From Phytohabitans suffuscus (lineage in GTDB: Bacteria > Actinomycetota > Actinomycetes > Mycobacteriales > Micromonosporaceae): a DNA stretch of 64,000 nt. The DNA lies in assembly GCF_011764565.1 (NCBI RefSeq), contig NZ_AP022871.1:372001-436000 (forward strand), in the 5' to 3' direction. This document shows, piece by piece, positions 45,830 to 54,293 of the stretch; the stretch's first letter is position 1; every line of letters starts with the position of its first letter. The position numbers were made by a program, and so were the translations under genes. A model generated the notes under the pieces. It made no database searches. It was not told where the DNA came from and saw only the letters and a program-made list of their open reading frames with translations.

Positions 45830-46789
45830 TCATCCACGAACGGTCTTGGGGTACTTCTTCGGTGCTGGCACGAATGGACGGGTGCCCGCCGCCAGGCGGT
45901 TTTTGAAGCGCAGTGGCGCTTCGCCGACCTCGCGCTTGAACGCCGTGCTGAACGCGGCCTCCGAGGCGTAGCCCAGCCGCGCCGCGAGCGACGCGATCCG
46001 GACGTCGCCGTCGCGCAGGGCCCGCTGGGCCAGGAGCATGCGCCACCGGGTGAGGTACGCCAGCGGCGGTGCACCCGCCACCTCGCGGAAGCGGACCGCG
46101 AACGTGGTGCGCGACATGGCGGCGGCGTGGGCCAGCTCCCGCAGGCCCCACGCGCGGTCCGGGTGGTCGTGCATGAGGTCGAGGGCCGGTCTGAGGCGGT
46201 CGTCGCGCAGCGCCGCGAGCCAGCCCGGTGGCAGGTCGCTGTCGCCGATGAAGGCGCGCAGGACTTCGAGCAGCAGGAGCTGGCCGTGCTGGCGGATCGC
46301 GAAGGCGGCGCCCGGCCGGCCGCTGGTCATCTCGTCGACGATGCGGTGGACGCAGCCGCGCAGCGAGGACGTGCCCGGGATCGACGGCCCGATGTGCGCC
46401 ACCGGCGGGAGCGCGTCGAGCAGCAGCGCCCGGCCGGCCGGGGTGAGGTCGATGCGGCCGCCCACGACCACGTCGTCCCGCTCGCGGTCGACGGCGAACG
46501 AGAAGTGCTCGTCCGGCACGACCTCGCGCGGTGGCCCGTCGCCGGTGCCGCCGTCGAGCCGCAGCCACGACCGGTCGTTGAGGATCGCGACGTCGCCGGC
46601 GTCGAGGACCAGCGGCGGGTCGAGGCCGTCGGTGGTCAGGCGGACCTGCCCGTACGGGACGGCGAGGAACTTCAGCGGCAGGTGCACCTCGCCGCGCGCG
46701 AACCACCGCCCCCGGGCGGCGAAGCCGCCGGACAGCACCGCGCGGACCTCGACCAGGTCGAACACCTCGGAGAGGCGGTCAGCGGCCAC
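45830..46789 (-). CDS. AraC-family transcriptional regulator with N-terminal cupin
   Basis: 319 residues from GTG 46789; a TTG at 46807 would add six residues. N-terminal cupin-like ligand domain (AARGRWFARGEVHLPLKFL, GDVAILNDRSWLRLDGG) and C-terminal double helix-turn-helix (WGLRELAHAAAMSRTTFAVRF, RIASLAARLGYASEAAFSTAFKR). Divergent from the alpha/beta hydrolase gene across a short shared promoter, so it probably controls it. AT-poor C-terminal extension of unknown role. Confidence 0.9.
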   Translation of the reverse strand: MAADRLSEVFDLVEVRAVLSGGFAARGRWFARGEVHLPLKFLAVPYGQVRLTTDGLDPPLVLDAGDVAILNDRSWLRLDGGTGDGPPREVVPDEHFSFAVDRERDDVVVGGRIDLTPAGRALLLDALPPVAHIGPSIPGTSSLRGCVHRIVDEMTSGRPGAAFAIRQHGQLLLLEVLRAFIGDSDLPPGWLAALRDDRLRPALDLMHDHPDRAWGLRELAHAAAMSRTTFAVRFREVAGAPPLAYLTRWRMLLAQRALRDGDVRIASLAARLGYASEAAFSTAFKREVGEAPLRFKNRLAAGTRPFVPAPKKYPKTVRG

Positions 46790-46862
46790 GCTCGTACTCT
46801 CACACAAGAATTACGAACCGACAACCATTCAGCGTACGGTATCCGGCGCGCAGGCTGGAGGC

Positions 46863-47828
46863 ATGAGCGTCGCCTTCACCGAAGCCGCCGGCTTCCCCGT
46901 CGACCAGGCCGGTCCCGTCGTCTCCTACGCCCCGATGGCCATCCCCGTCCCCGGCCGCGCGGTCGACCTCCAGCTCAAGGTCCGCGTACCCGAGGCCGGC
47001 CAGGAACTGCCGGTCATCGTGCTGTCCCACGGCAACGGCCCCTCCAACTTCGTCTCCTCCCTGTACGGGTACGGTCCGGTCGCGCACTTCTGGGCCGCGC
47101 ACGGCTTCGTCGTCATCCAGCCCACGCACCTGGACTCGATGACGCTCGGGCTGCGCGAGGCCGGCAGTTACGAGGCGCCGCTGTACTGGCGTACCCGGGT
47201 CGAGGACGTGCGCACGATCCTCGACCACCTCGACCGGATCGAGTCGACCGTGCCCGGTCTGAGCGGGCGCGTCGACCGCGGCCGCATCGCCGCGGTCGGC
47301 CACTCGATGGGCGGGCACACCGTGGGAATGCTCTGCGGCGCGACCGTCACCGACCCGGTCGACGGCTCGCCGGTGTACCTGCCCGACCAGAGGATCAAGG
47401 CGGGCGTACTCCTCGGCGCGCCCGGCCTGGGCGACGACCTCGCGCCGTACGCGACCGAGCACTGGCCGATCCTGCGCACCACCCGCTTCGACCGGATGAC
47501 CACGCCGGCGCTCGTCGTCACCGGCGACGACGACACGAACGCGTACTTCAGCGAGCGCAAGGACTGGCGTGCCGACGCCTACCGCCTGGGCCCGGGCCGC
47601 AAGAGCCTGCTGTGGCTCTACGAAGCCGGACACAGCTTCGGTGGCATCAGCACCTACGACGCGGCCGAGACCACCGACGAGAACCCCGAACGGGTCGCCG
47701 CGCTCCGCGCCCTGGTGTGGGCGTACCTGCGCAGCGAGCTCTACCCGGACGACAAGTCCTGGGACGAGGCGGTGACCGTCCTGCGGAGCATGGACACCCC
47801 GTGGGGCCGGACCGAGACCAAACCCTGA
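46863..47828 (+). CDS. Alpha/beta hydrolase, chlorophyllase/PAF-acetylhydrolase-like
   Basis: 321 residues. Oxyanion segment LPVIVLSHGNGPSNF, nucleophile elbow AVGHSMGGHT with Ser, acid Asp in LVVTGDDDTNAYF and catalytic His near EAGHSFGG. No signal peptide, so cytoplasmic. Esterase or lipase-type activity; substrate unknown. Paired with the divergent AraC regulator. Confidence 0.87.
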   Translation: MSVAFTEAAGFPVDQAGPVVSYAPMAIPVPGRAVDLQLKVRVPEAGQELPVIVLSHGNGPSNFVSSLYGYGPVAHFWAAHGFVVIQPTHLDSMTLGLREAGSYEAPLYWRTRVEDVRTILDHLDRIESTVPGLSGRVDRGRIAAVGHSMGGHTVGMLCGATVTDPVDGSPVYLPDQRIKAGVLLGAPGLGDDLAPYATEHWPILRTTRFDRMTTPALVVTGDDDTNAYFSERKDWRADAYRLGPGRKSLLWLYEAGHSFGGISTYDAAETTDENPERVAALRALVWAYLRSELYPDDKSWDEAVTVLRSMDTPWGRTETKP

Positions 47829-47929
47829 TTTGTCCTTTGTGGAGATTCGGGCTACCGCGAGAGGCCGAAGGGCCGCTGCCCCCGTCGCGCGTCGAGTAGC
47901 GCCCGCAGCTGTGTGGCGACCTCCCAGGC

Positions 47930-48397
47930 GGTGAACGCCTCGGCGGCGGCTTCGGCCCGGCCACCGGCTCCTGGGGCGGTATGGTCACCGACCGCCTCCG
48001 GGTGCCCTACGCCGACCACATGCTCGTCGCCGTCCCGGACGGCGTCCCGCCGCTGCGCGCCGTCGTCCCTCCCCTCGCCGAACGGCCGGGCGGCACCGTG
48101 CTCGTGCTCGGCGGTGGCGCCAAGAGCATCGGCCTGTACGCGGCGGGGATCGCCGTCGCGCGCGGCGCCAGGACCGTCCACTACCTCGACGACGACCCGG
48201 CCCGGCGGCGGACGGCGGACACGCTGCGCCTAGGCGTCTCCCACCCCTTACCGTCCTGCCCGACCTGCTCGCCTTCCTCGCCGCCAGCCGGTTACCCGCC
48301 GAACGCGTCACCACACTGCTCGCCGACTGGGACGACGCACCCGACGTCTACGCCGCCAGGACCACCAAGCTCGTGCTGCACCGGCCGCGCGCGTAGC
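47930..48397 (+). pseudogene. Relic of a zinc-dependent alcohol dehydrogenase
   Basis: An N-terminally truncated frame reads WGGMVTDRLRVPYADHML, VPDGVPPLRA and the nucleotide-binding TVLVLGGGAKSIGLYAAGIA of zinc ADHs. After RLGVSHP the C-terminal end (AFLAASRLPAERVTTLLADW, TTKLVLHRPRA) follows in another frame explained by one lost C at 48244-48247. Catalytic zinc domain and part of the Rossmann domain are missing. The 47829-47929 leader also holds a minus-strand fragment of unknown origin. Confidence 0.65.
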
Positions 48398-48424
48398 CCG
48401 CGCCCCGCTCCGGCCCCAGCGGCG

Positions 48425-49060
48425 TCAATCCGGTGGTGCCTCGCCGTGGCCGCTACGTCCGGGCGGCACGAGCCTCATCGACACGAGCTCGGTGAATCCG
48501 GCGCGTCGCGCGAAGCGCACTCTCCGGCGCTTGTACACCGTGAAGCCGAGCTTGGCGTAGAGGCCGAGGGCGGGTGCGTTGGTGTCCTTGATGTCCTCCA
48601 GCACGTACTCGCGATACCCGGGCAACGCCAGCAGGTGACGCAGCAACGCGGTCGCGACGCCGCGACCCTGATAAGCCGGCTCGGTGGCGACGAACCCGAT
48701 CTCGGCGAGGCCGGGCCGGGCGCCGTCGGAGGGGCGCATGAACCATCGCCGGATCACCGCGTAGCCGAGCAGCCCGCGCGCCAGCCCGAGATGACGCCGG
48801 ATCTCCCGCCAGCGCGGCGCGAACAGCGTCTGGTCGCCCTCGGTGAGCGAGGCGAGGCCGGCGGGCTCCCCGTCCACGAGCGCGACGTAGAACCGATCGA
48901 GCAGCAGCATGTGCTCGAACGCGTCGGCCAGCTTGCCGGTGTCGCGCGAGAAAGCGACGAAGTCCGCCGCGAAGCTGCGCACGTAGACCTCGGTGACGCG
49001 GCGCCGGTATCCCTCGCCGAGCTCGTCTCCCCGCTCCACCACGACCATCGTCTCGACCAT
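48425..49060 (-). CDS. GNAT-family N-acetyltransferase
   Basis: 211 residues from ATG 49060; a GTG at 49075 would add five. Acetyl-CoA site EIGFVATEPAYQGRGVATALLRHLL (Q/RxxGxG/A pattern) and YVLEDIKDTNAPALGLYAKLGF typical of motif B. N-terminal helix-rich part (FAADFVAFSRDTGKLADAF) unassigned. Substrate unknown. Confidence 0.88.
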   Translation of the reverse strand: MVETMVVVERGDELGEGYRRRVTEVYVRSFAADFVAFSRDTGKLADAFEHMLLLDRFYVALVDGEPAGLASLTEGDQTLFAPRWREIRRHLGLARGLLGYAVIRRWFMRPSDGARPGLAEIGFVATEPAYQGRGVATALLRHLLALPGYREYVLEDIKDTNAPALGLYAKLGFTVYKRRRVRFARRAGFTELVSMRLVPPGRSGHGEAPPD

Positions 49061-49117
49061 CCCCGCCCACCCCACGTGTCACGCGGCCATGCGGGTTCGA
49101 CCATATCCACCGCCGCG

Positions 49118-50611
49118 TCAGGCGGGCGGCTCGCCGGACGGCACGGCGAGCTGCGCGCCCAGCGGGACCGGGGTGCCGAAGTTGGGAGTGCCGTCCGCGT
49201 TCCAGGTGAACCTCTGCACCCGGGTCGAACGATTCATGTCACACCCACCACCGGCCGAACTGTTCGCGTGATACACAATCCAATCCTCCGACCCGTCCGG
49301 CGACTTGAAAAACCCGTTATGCCCCGGACCATACACACCATTGGCGTTACTACGCTGAAACACCGGACTCGGAAACTTCCGCCACGACGACGAACTCAAC
49401 GGATCCCCACCAACATACTCCAACATCCCCAACTTGTAATCCGGCGTCGAACAATGCGACGCCGAATACACAATAAACGTACGCCCATTACGCTGCAACA
49501 CCGCACCACCCTCAGCCACCGCACCACCCACCGTCTCCCACGACAACGACGGCGTCACCAAAACCCGCCGCGTCCCACTCGCCGTCCACGGATTACTCAA
49601 CGGCCGAATAAACATCGGCTGCGACCCATTGTAAAACGTCCCCAACAAATACAAACTCCCATTCAACCGCAAAATCCCCGGATCCAACTCCCACGTATCA
49701 TCCGACACCGGATCCAACAAATCCGCCTTGAACGAATACGGCCCCATCGGATCCAACCCCGCGCTCTCCAACACGTGGATCCGCTGGGTGCCGAGGTTGA
49801 ACGGCTCACGACCCGCCGTGTAATAGAAATACCAGCGCCGACCACTCGGACCGTCCAACAGGTGGAACTCCGGCGCCCACATCGTCCCCGCACCATTCGG
49901 CCGGGTCAACGTGAACAGCAACGTCTCCGCCGCCGTCGCCAACCCACCCAACGTCCGCGACCGACGCATCGTGACCGTGTTGTTCCACGTCGTCGTCGCC
50001 AGATAGTAGTAGCCCTCGTAGTACGTCAACCACGGATCCGGACCCCGCGCCTTGACCGGGTTCGTGAACGTGGCGCTCGGCGGCGCGGTGGTGGGCGGCG
50101 CGGTGGTGGGCGGCGCGGTGGTGGGCGGCGCGGTGGTGGGCGGCGCCGTCGTGGGCACGCCCGTCGTGGGCGGGGCGGCGGTCGTCGGCGTGGTCGAGCC
50201 GTTGCAGGCCACGCCGTTGAGGGCGAAACCGGTCGGCGCCGGGTTCGTCGAGTTGTTCCACGACCCGTTGAAGCCGAGGTTGACCGTGGCGCCGGTGCCG
50301 AGGCTCGCGTTCCAGGTCTGGTTGCGGGCGGTCACCTGGGCGCCGCTCTGGCTGAAGACCGCGCTCCAGCCCTGGGTGACCTGCTGACCGGCGGTGAACG
50401 ACCAGGTCAGGGTCCAGCCGTTGAGCGGGTCGCCGAGGTTGGAGAGGTCGACGCTGCCGCTGAAACCGCCGGGCCACTGTGACCCGACGCGGTAGGTGAC
50501 CGAGCAGCCGGCGGCGGCGGACGCCGAGGGCACGACCGTGACCGCACCGACCGCGGCGACGGCGCAGACCGCCGCGGCGGCGAGCGGAGAACGTGGACGC
50601 ACGAAGCGCAT
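49118..50611 (-). CDS. Secreted GH43-type arabinofuranosidase/xylosidase with CBM2
   Basis: 497 residues from ATG 50611. Signal peptide about 1-33, CBM2 about 35-137 (CSVTYRVGSQWPGGFSGSV, WTLTWSFTAGQQV), a PPTTA-repeat linker about 140-178, and a five-bladed GH43-like catalytic domain: general base Asp in ARGPDPWLTYYEGYYYL, acid Glu in GAVAEGGAVLQRNGR. Acts on plant hemicellulose, with CBM2 binding cellulose or xylan. The catalytic part uses C-poor, G/T-ending codons unlike its neighbours; see findings. Confidence 0.88.
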   Translation of the reverse strand: MRFVRPRSPLAAAAVCAVAAVGAVTVVPSASAAAGCSVTYRVGSQWPGGFSGSVDLSNLGDPLNGWTLTWSFTAGQQVTQGWSAVFSQSGAQVTARNQTWNASLGTGATVNLGFNGSWNNSTNPAPTGFALNGVACNGSTTPTTAAPPTTGVPTTAPPTTAPPTTAPPTTAPPTTAPPSATFTNPVKARGPDPWLTYYEGYYYLATTTWNNTVTMRRSRTLGGLATAAETLLFTLTRPNGAGTMWAPEFHLLDGPSGRRWYFYYTAGREPFNLGTQRIHVLESAGLDPMGPYSFKADLLDPVSDDTWELDPGILRLNGSLYLLGTFYNGSQPMFIRPLSNPWTASGTRRVLVTPSLSWETVGGAVAEGGAVLQRNGRTFIVYSASHCSTPDYKLGMLEYVGGDPLSSSSWRKFPSPVFQRSNANGVYGPGHNGFFKSPDGSEDWIVYHANSSAGGGCDMNRSTRVQRFTWNADGTPNFGTPVPLGAQLAVPSGEPPA

Positions 50612-50671
50612 GATGGCTCCCGATGGCAGAGGATCACGACGAGGCGGTCGCCCGGGAGCCGCTCCGGCCTC

Positions 50672-50700
50672 AAGATAGCCACTTAAGTATGGACATGCAA
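50672..50700 (-). promoter_or_regulatory. Promoter of the GH43 gene
   Basis: Minus-strand TTGCAT (50700-50695) and TATCTT (50677-50672) are spaced 17 bases, 61 bases before the start. The AT-rich block is unusual in this GC-rich region. GATAG/CTATC repeats flank it (50674-50678, 50701-50705). Confidence 0.5.
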
Positions 50701-50851
50701 CTATCTAATCCACCTCGGCGCCACACGGATTGACGCTCGTTGAATCCGAGGTGGGGATCGACCCCGGTCGCTTCGCGTCACCGGGCGGGACGTGACGGCA
50801 CTATGCCGTGCCGGCGGGCCTCCGCCGGCCCTTCCCCGGAGGAGACGCACC

Positions 50852-51148
50852 ATGCACCGACGACCGCCCCGTACCAGGTTGGTCGCCGCGACCCTCGCCA
50901 CCGCGCTGGCCGGCACCGCCGCGGTAGCCACCGCCACCGCCGGCCACGCCGCGGCCGCCGGCTGCCGGGTCGCGTACACGGTCGGCGCCCAGTGGGGCGG
51001 CGGCTTCACCGGCGACGTCGGCATCGCAGCGCGTCCGCGTGTACTGGCTCAAGTACGCCAAGATGGGGCGGCGAACGGGGACCTCTCGGGTGCGGTGTGC
51101 TCGACCAAAGCGTCAGGGGTGGGGTGGAATGAGGGCGGTCGTGTATGA
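50852..51148 (+). pseudogene. Truncated secreted CBM2 protein
   Basis: ATG 50852 with GGAGGAG starts a good signal peptide (LVAATLATALAGTAAVATATAGHA) and the first strands of a CBM2 (GCRVAYTVGAQWGGGFTGDV), after which the frame leaves the family at about 51025. The open frame runs into the start of the next gene. It looks like the surviving head of a second cellulose/xylan-binding exoenzyme. Confidence 0.6.
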
Positions 51149-52103
51149 CCGTTACGGGCCTCCGGACGTGTTGCGGATCGAGGACGTTCCCAGGCCCTCT
51201 CCCGCCGCCCGCCAGGTGCTCGTCAAGGTCGCGGCGACCTCTGTCAACCTGAGCGACTGGGAGACCCTGCGAGGCTCACCGCTGTACTCGCGTATCGGTG
51301 GGTTGCGCTCCCCAGCGCGCCGGACGCTCGGCTCGGACATCGCCGGATGGGTCGAGGCGGTCGGCCCCGCCGTCACCCGGGTCCGGCCCGGTGACGAGGT
51401 GTACGGCGACAACCTCATGCTCAAGGGCGGCTTCGCCGAGTACGCGATCGCCCCCGAGTCGGTACTGGCCCGCAAGCCCGCGGCACTGACCTTCGCCGAG
51501 GCGTCGACGATTCCGCAGGCGGGCGCGATCGCCCGGCAGGGGACCGGCGGCGCCGCAGCGGGGCAACGGGTCCTGGTCAACGGTGCCGGCGGCGGTTCGG
51601 GCTCCTTCGCCATCCAGCTCGCCAAGCGACTCGGCGCCCACGTCACCGGCGTCGACAACGCCGGCAAGCTCGACTTCATGCGGTCGGTCGGCGCGGACGA
51701 AGTGATCGACTACCGCCGCGACGACTTCACCCGAAGCGGCCCGTACGACCTCATCCTCGATCTGGTCGCGTACCGGTCGGTGTTCGCCTACCGCCGGGCT
51801 CTGGCCCCCGGCGGCCGTTACCGGTGCGTCGGCGGATCGACCTCGACGCTGCTGCGGATGCTGACGATCGGCTCGGTAGCCGGTCGGCTGTCGAACCGCC
51901 GGCTGGGCGTGCTCGCCGTCAAGCAAGGGCCGGCGCACTTCGAACCGGTCGCCGACCTGTGCGTCGAAGGTGACCTGGACATCCACATCGACCGCGCCTT
52001 CACCCTCGACGAAGCGCCCGCGGCATTGGCCCGCGTCGGCGAAGGACGCGCCATCGGCAAGGTCGTCGTCACCGTGGACGGAGCGGCGGCCTCCCGATAC
52101 TGA
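51129..52103 (+). CDS. NAD(P)-dependent zinc-free alcohol dehydrogenase/quinone oxidoreductase family
   Basis: 324 residues from ATG 51129 with GGGGTGG. MDR superfamily: GroES-like domain (MRAVVYDRYGPPDVLRIED, DIAGWVEAVGPAVTRVRPGDEVYG) and Rossmann domain (RVLVNGAGGGSGSFAIQLAKRLGAHVTGV), ending GKVVVTV. Zinc ligands are absent, which fits reticulon-4-interacting/quinone reductase types. Reduces quinones or enones with NADPH. Convergent with the USP gene, 8 bases apart. Confidence 0.9.
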   Translation: MRAVVYDRYGPPDVLRIEDVPRPSPAARQVLVKVAATSVNLSDWETLRGSPLYSRIGGLRSPARRTLGSDIAGWVEAVGPAVTRVRPGDEVYGDNLMLKGGFAEYAIAPESVLARKPAALTFAEASTIPQAGAIARQGTGGAAAGQRVLVNGAGGGSGSFAIQLAKRLGAHVTGVDNAGKLDFMRSVGADEVIDYRRDDFTRSGPYDLILDLVAYRSVFAYRRALAPGGRYRCVGGSTSTLLRMLTIGSVAGRLSNRRLGVLAVKQGPAHFEPVADLCVEGDLDIHIDRAFTLDEAPAALARVGEGRAIGKVVVTVDGAAASRY

Positions 52104-52111
52104 TTGGCCGG

Positions 52112-52552
52112 TCAGGCGGAGTGGTGGCGGACCACGACGACCGGGCAGGTCGCGTGCTGCGCGCAGTGCTGGCTCACCGAACCGAGCAGCGCCCCGGCGA
52201 ACCCGCCGTGCCCCCGGCTTCCCACCACCAGCAGGCTCGCGTCCTTGACCGCGTCGATGAGCACCCGGGCCGGGTTTCCCTCCACCACCAGCTCGCGGAC
52301 CGCCACCGTACGCTCCTCGCCCAACGCCTCGTCCACGGCCGTCCGCAGCGCTTCGCGGGTCACCGCGGACAGGTCGAGGGCCTCGGCCGGAGCCCACCCG
52401 TAGTAGTAGGCCGGGAACTCCCACGCGATCACCGCGTCGACCGACGCGCCGGTCAGCTGCGCCTGGCGCACCGCCCACCGCAGCGCGTCCTTCGACGCCT
52501 CCGACCCATCGACTCCCACCACGATCCGGCCGGCCTGGTCGACGTCTCCCAT
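52112..52552 (-). CDS. Universal stress protein (UspA family)
   Basis: 146 residues. Single USP domain: N-terminal RIVVGVDGSEASKDALRWA and C-terminal ATP-binding VVGSRGHGGFAGALLGSVS with the GxxGxxxxGSxS pattern, then CPVVVVR. ATP-binding USPs are typical of the actinobacterial hypoxia response. It follows the small DUF6767-like gene at 21 bases; both lie downstream of a DosR-like box. Confidence 0.93.
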   Translation of the reverse strand: MGDVDQAGRIVVGVDGSEASKDALRWAVRQAQLTGASVDAVIAWEFPAYYYGWAPAEALDLSAVTREALRTAVDEALGEERTVAVRELVVEGNPARVLIDAVKDASLLVVGSRGHGGFAGALLGSVSQHCAQHATCPVVVVRHHSA

Positions 52553-52573
52553 CGCCAGCTCGCCCCCTTTCGG

Positions 52574-52756
52574 TCAGCTGTCGTCGGCTCCCCGCGGCCC
52601 GGCCCGGACGGCCGCGCGCAGGTCGGGGTCGCTCATCACCAGGTACACCAGCCCGCAGTCCTGCGGCCCGGTCGCGCCGGGCTGGCAGAGCAGGCACGGC
52701 TCCCCCGGCCGCACCGGGCACCGCGGCTCCGGCCTCCTGACGAAACGATCACCCAC
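52574..52756 (-). CDS. Small Cys-rich protein, DUF6767-like
   Basis: 60 residues from GTG 52756. The core RCPVRPGEPCLLCQPGATGP with QDCGLVYLVMSDPDLR has four cysteines in a possible zinc-binding arrangement. I recall this as DUF6767, an actinobacterial family of unknown function; assignment tentative. Operon with the USP gene and a DosR-like box 36 bases upstream suggest a stress role. Confidence 0.65.
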   Translation of the reverse strand: MGDRFVRRPEPRCPVRPGEPCLLCQPGATGPQDCGLVYLVMSDPDLRAAVRAGPRGADDS

Positions 52757-52791
52757 AACTAGACGATCTCTCCCCGGCTACCCGCCGTTCA

Positions 52792-52805
52792 GGGCCAAAG
52801 GTCCC
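52792..52805. promoter_or_regulatory. DosR/OsdR-like box upstream of the USP operon
   Basis: GGGCC-AAAG-GTCCC, one substitution from the GGGAC-N4-GTCCC core, centred about 42 bases before the first start codon, a usual activator distance. Confidence 0.5.
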
Positions 52806-52937
52806 TATCGGACCGCTCCCCACGCCCGCGCTCGCCGTCTCGCCCCGGTCCGGGTCCACCGTGTACGCGACCGCCGCGGCTGCCCGCGACATCCGGTGTT
52901 CTGGACGTGCTGACGGTCGTGGCGCTAGGTTCGGCGC

Positions 52938-53636
52938 GTGAAACCGACCGTCAGCGGCGTCGGCGTGATCGACAAGATGCTGAGCATCCTGTCGGCGTGC
53001 GTCGATGGCGCCACACCGGCGGAGCTGGCCCGCCGGACGAGGCTGCCCCGCGCGACGGTGTACCGGCTGGCACAGGCGCTGGAGCTGCACGGCCTGTTGG
53101 TACGGGACCCGGCGGGGCCGTGGCGGCTCGGGCCGCGGCTGGCGGAACTGGCCAACGCCGCCCCGGACGTGCTGCTGGACGCCGCTGGGCCGACCCTGGC
53201 GGCGTTGCGGGACACCACGGGGCAGAGCGCGCACCTGTGTCTGCGCCGCGGCGAGCAGCGGGTCTGTATCGCCGCCGCCGCCAGGGCGAACCGGTCAACG
53301 GCGGTGGTGCCGGTCGGTTCGGTGCTGGCGATGACGGCCGGTTCGGGCGCCCACATACTGTTGGCCTGGGAGCCGCCAGCGGTCGTGTTGCCGCTGCTGC
53401 GCCAGTGCCGGTTCACCGGCAGGACCCTGGCCGAGGTGCGCCGCCGCGGCTGGGCACAGAGCGTGGCGGAGCGGGATCCAGCCATCGCGTCCGTGTCCGC
53501 GCCGGTCCGCGACCGGACCGGCCGGGTGATCGCGTCCGTCAGCGTCGCCGGCCCGATCTCGCAGATCGGGGTACGCCCGGGCGAGCAGCACGCGGTGGCG
53601 GTGGTTCGCGCCGGCCAGCGACTGTCCGGTCTCTGA
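52938..53636 (+). CDS. IclR-family transcriptional regulator
   Basis: 232 residues from GTG 52938. N-terminal winged helix (VIDKMLSILSACVDG, TPAELARRTRLPRATVYRLAQ) and C-terminal IclR effector domain (HLCLRRGEQRVCIAAAA, ASVSAPVRDRTGRVIASVSVAG). Slightly shorter than the usual 250 residues. IclR proteins often regulate aromatic or organic-acid catabolism; the nearest candidate target is the minus-strand operon from 54294, but no direct link is visible. Confidence 0.9.
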   Translation: MKPTVSGVGVIDKMLSILSACVDGATPAELARRTRLPRATVYRLAQALELHGLLVRDPAGPWRLGPRLAELANAAPDVLLDAAGPTLAALRDTTGQSAHLCLRRGEQRVCIAAAARANRSTAVVPVGSVLAMTAGSGAHILLAWEPPAVVLPLLRQCRFTGRTLAEVRRRGWAQSVAERDPAIASVSAPVRDRTGRVIASVSVAGPISQIGVRPGEQHAVAVVRAGQRLSGL

Positions 53637-53769
53637 CGGACCGGAGAACCAGCGACGACCATCGAAGAGTTGAACGTACAACAAACTTCGCCGCAAGCCT
53701 GGTGATGCGGCGGCGATGCCGCAAAGATGGGGATTGGCCCGGACGTGACTCGGACTTCCCGGAGGATCT

Positions 53770-54224
53770 GTGAAACCCAGTCATCCCTTCCGCAAAGCCC
53801 TCGGCGTGCTCGCCGCACTGCCGCTGATCCTGCTCCTGACCACCGCACCCCCCGCTTCGGCCGCGGCGGCCGCACCGGCGTCCACCTGGACGCTGTACGA
53901 CGGCAGCGCCCAGTACGTGTGCCAGACACCCGGAGGCAACCCCGGCAGCATCGGCTACTACCTGGCTCCGGTGCTCGGTGAGTGGACGACGACCATCAGC
54001 CTCGGCATGACCGGCCTGCCACCCGGGTCGACCAGCCAGGGTTCGCGGATCCCCCGGGGTCGAACCACCCGCACGAGAACGGCGGCGTCACCGTCAACGG
54101 GTGGATCGTCTACAACGTCACGACCGCGCCACTCGGCGTCTACCACCCGAGAATCTCCGCCACGGACGGCGTGGTGTCGCAGAGCTACCTGGTCACTCTG
54201 GAGATCAAGCAGCGCTGCTACTGA
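53770..54224 (+). CDS. Small secreted protein, unknown, frameshifted
   Basis: GTG 53770 with GGAGGATCT. Signal peptide about 1-35 (ALGVLAALPLILLLTTAPPASA). The frame breaks at the C5 run 54051-54055; with one C restored it continues GSNHPHENGGVTVNGWIVYNVT to KQRCY and a stop at 54224, about 151 residues. The mature part looks like an all-beta Ig/cadherin-like domain (STWTLYDGSAQYVC, YLVTLEIKQRCY) with two Cys. Function unknown. Confidence 0.6.
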
Positions 54225-54293
54225 CCGATTACTGACCGATGCTGCCGGGCGCCGGGCCACGGTGCCCGGCAGCGCGGGAAGAGCGGCCCCCGG

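Noticed and set aside
47852..47935. Minus-strand C-terminal-looking peptide TAWEVATQLRALLD
   Set aside because: Could be a gene remnant but too short to assign; mentioned only as part of the deletion scar.
50085..50170. Short regular repeats suggestive of a CRISPR or satellite
   Set aside because: They are in frame and encode the PPTTA linker; no spacers are present.
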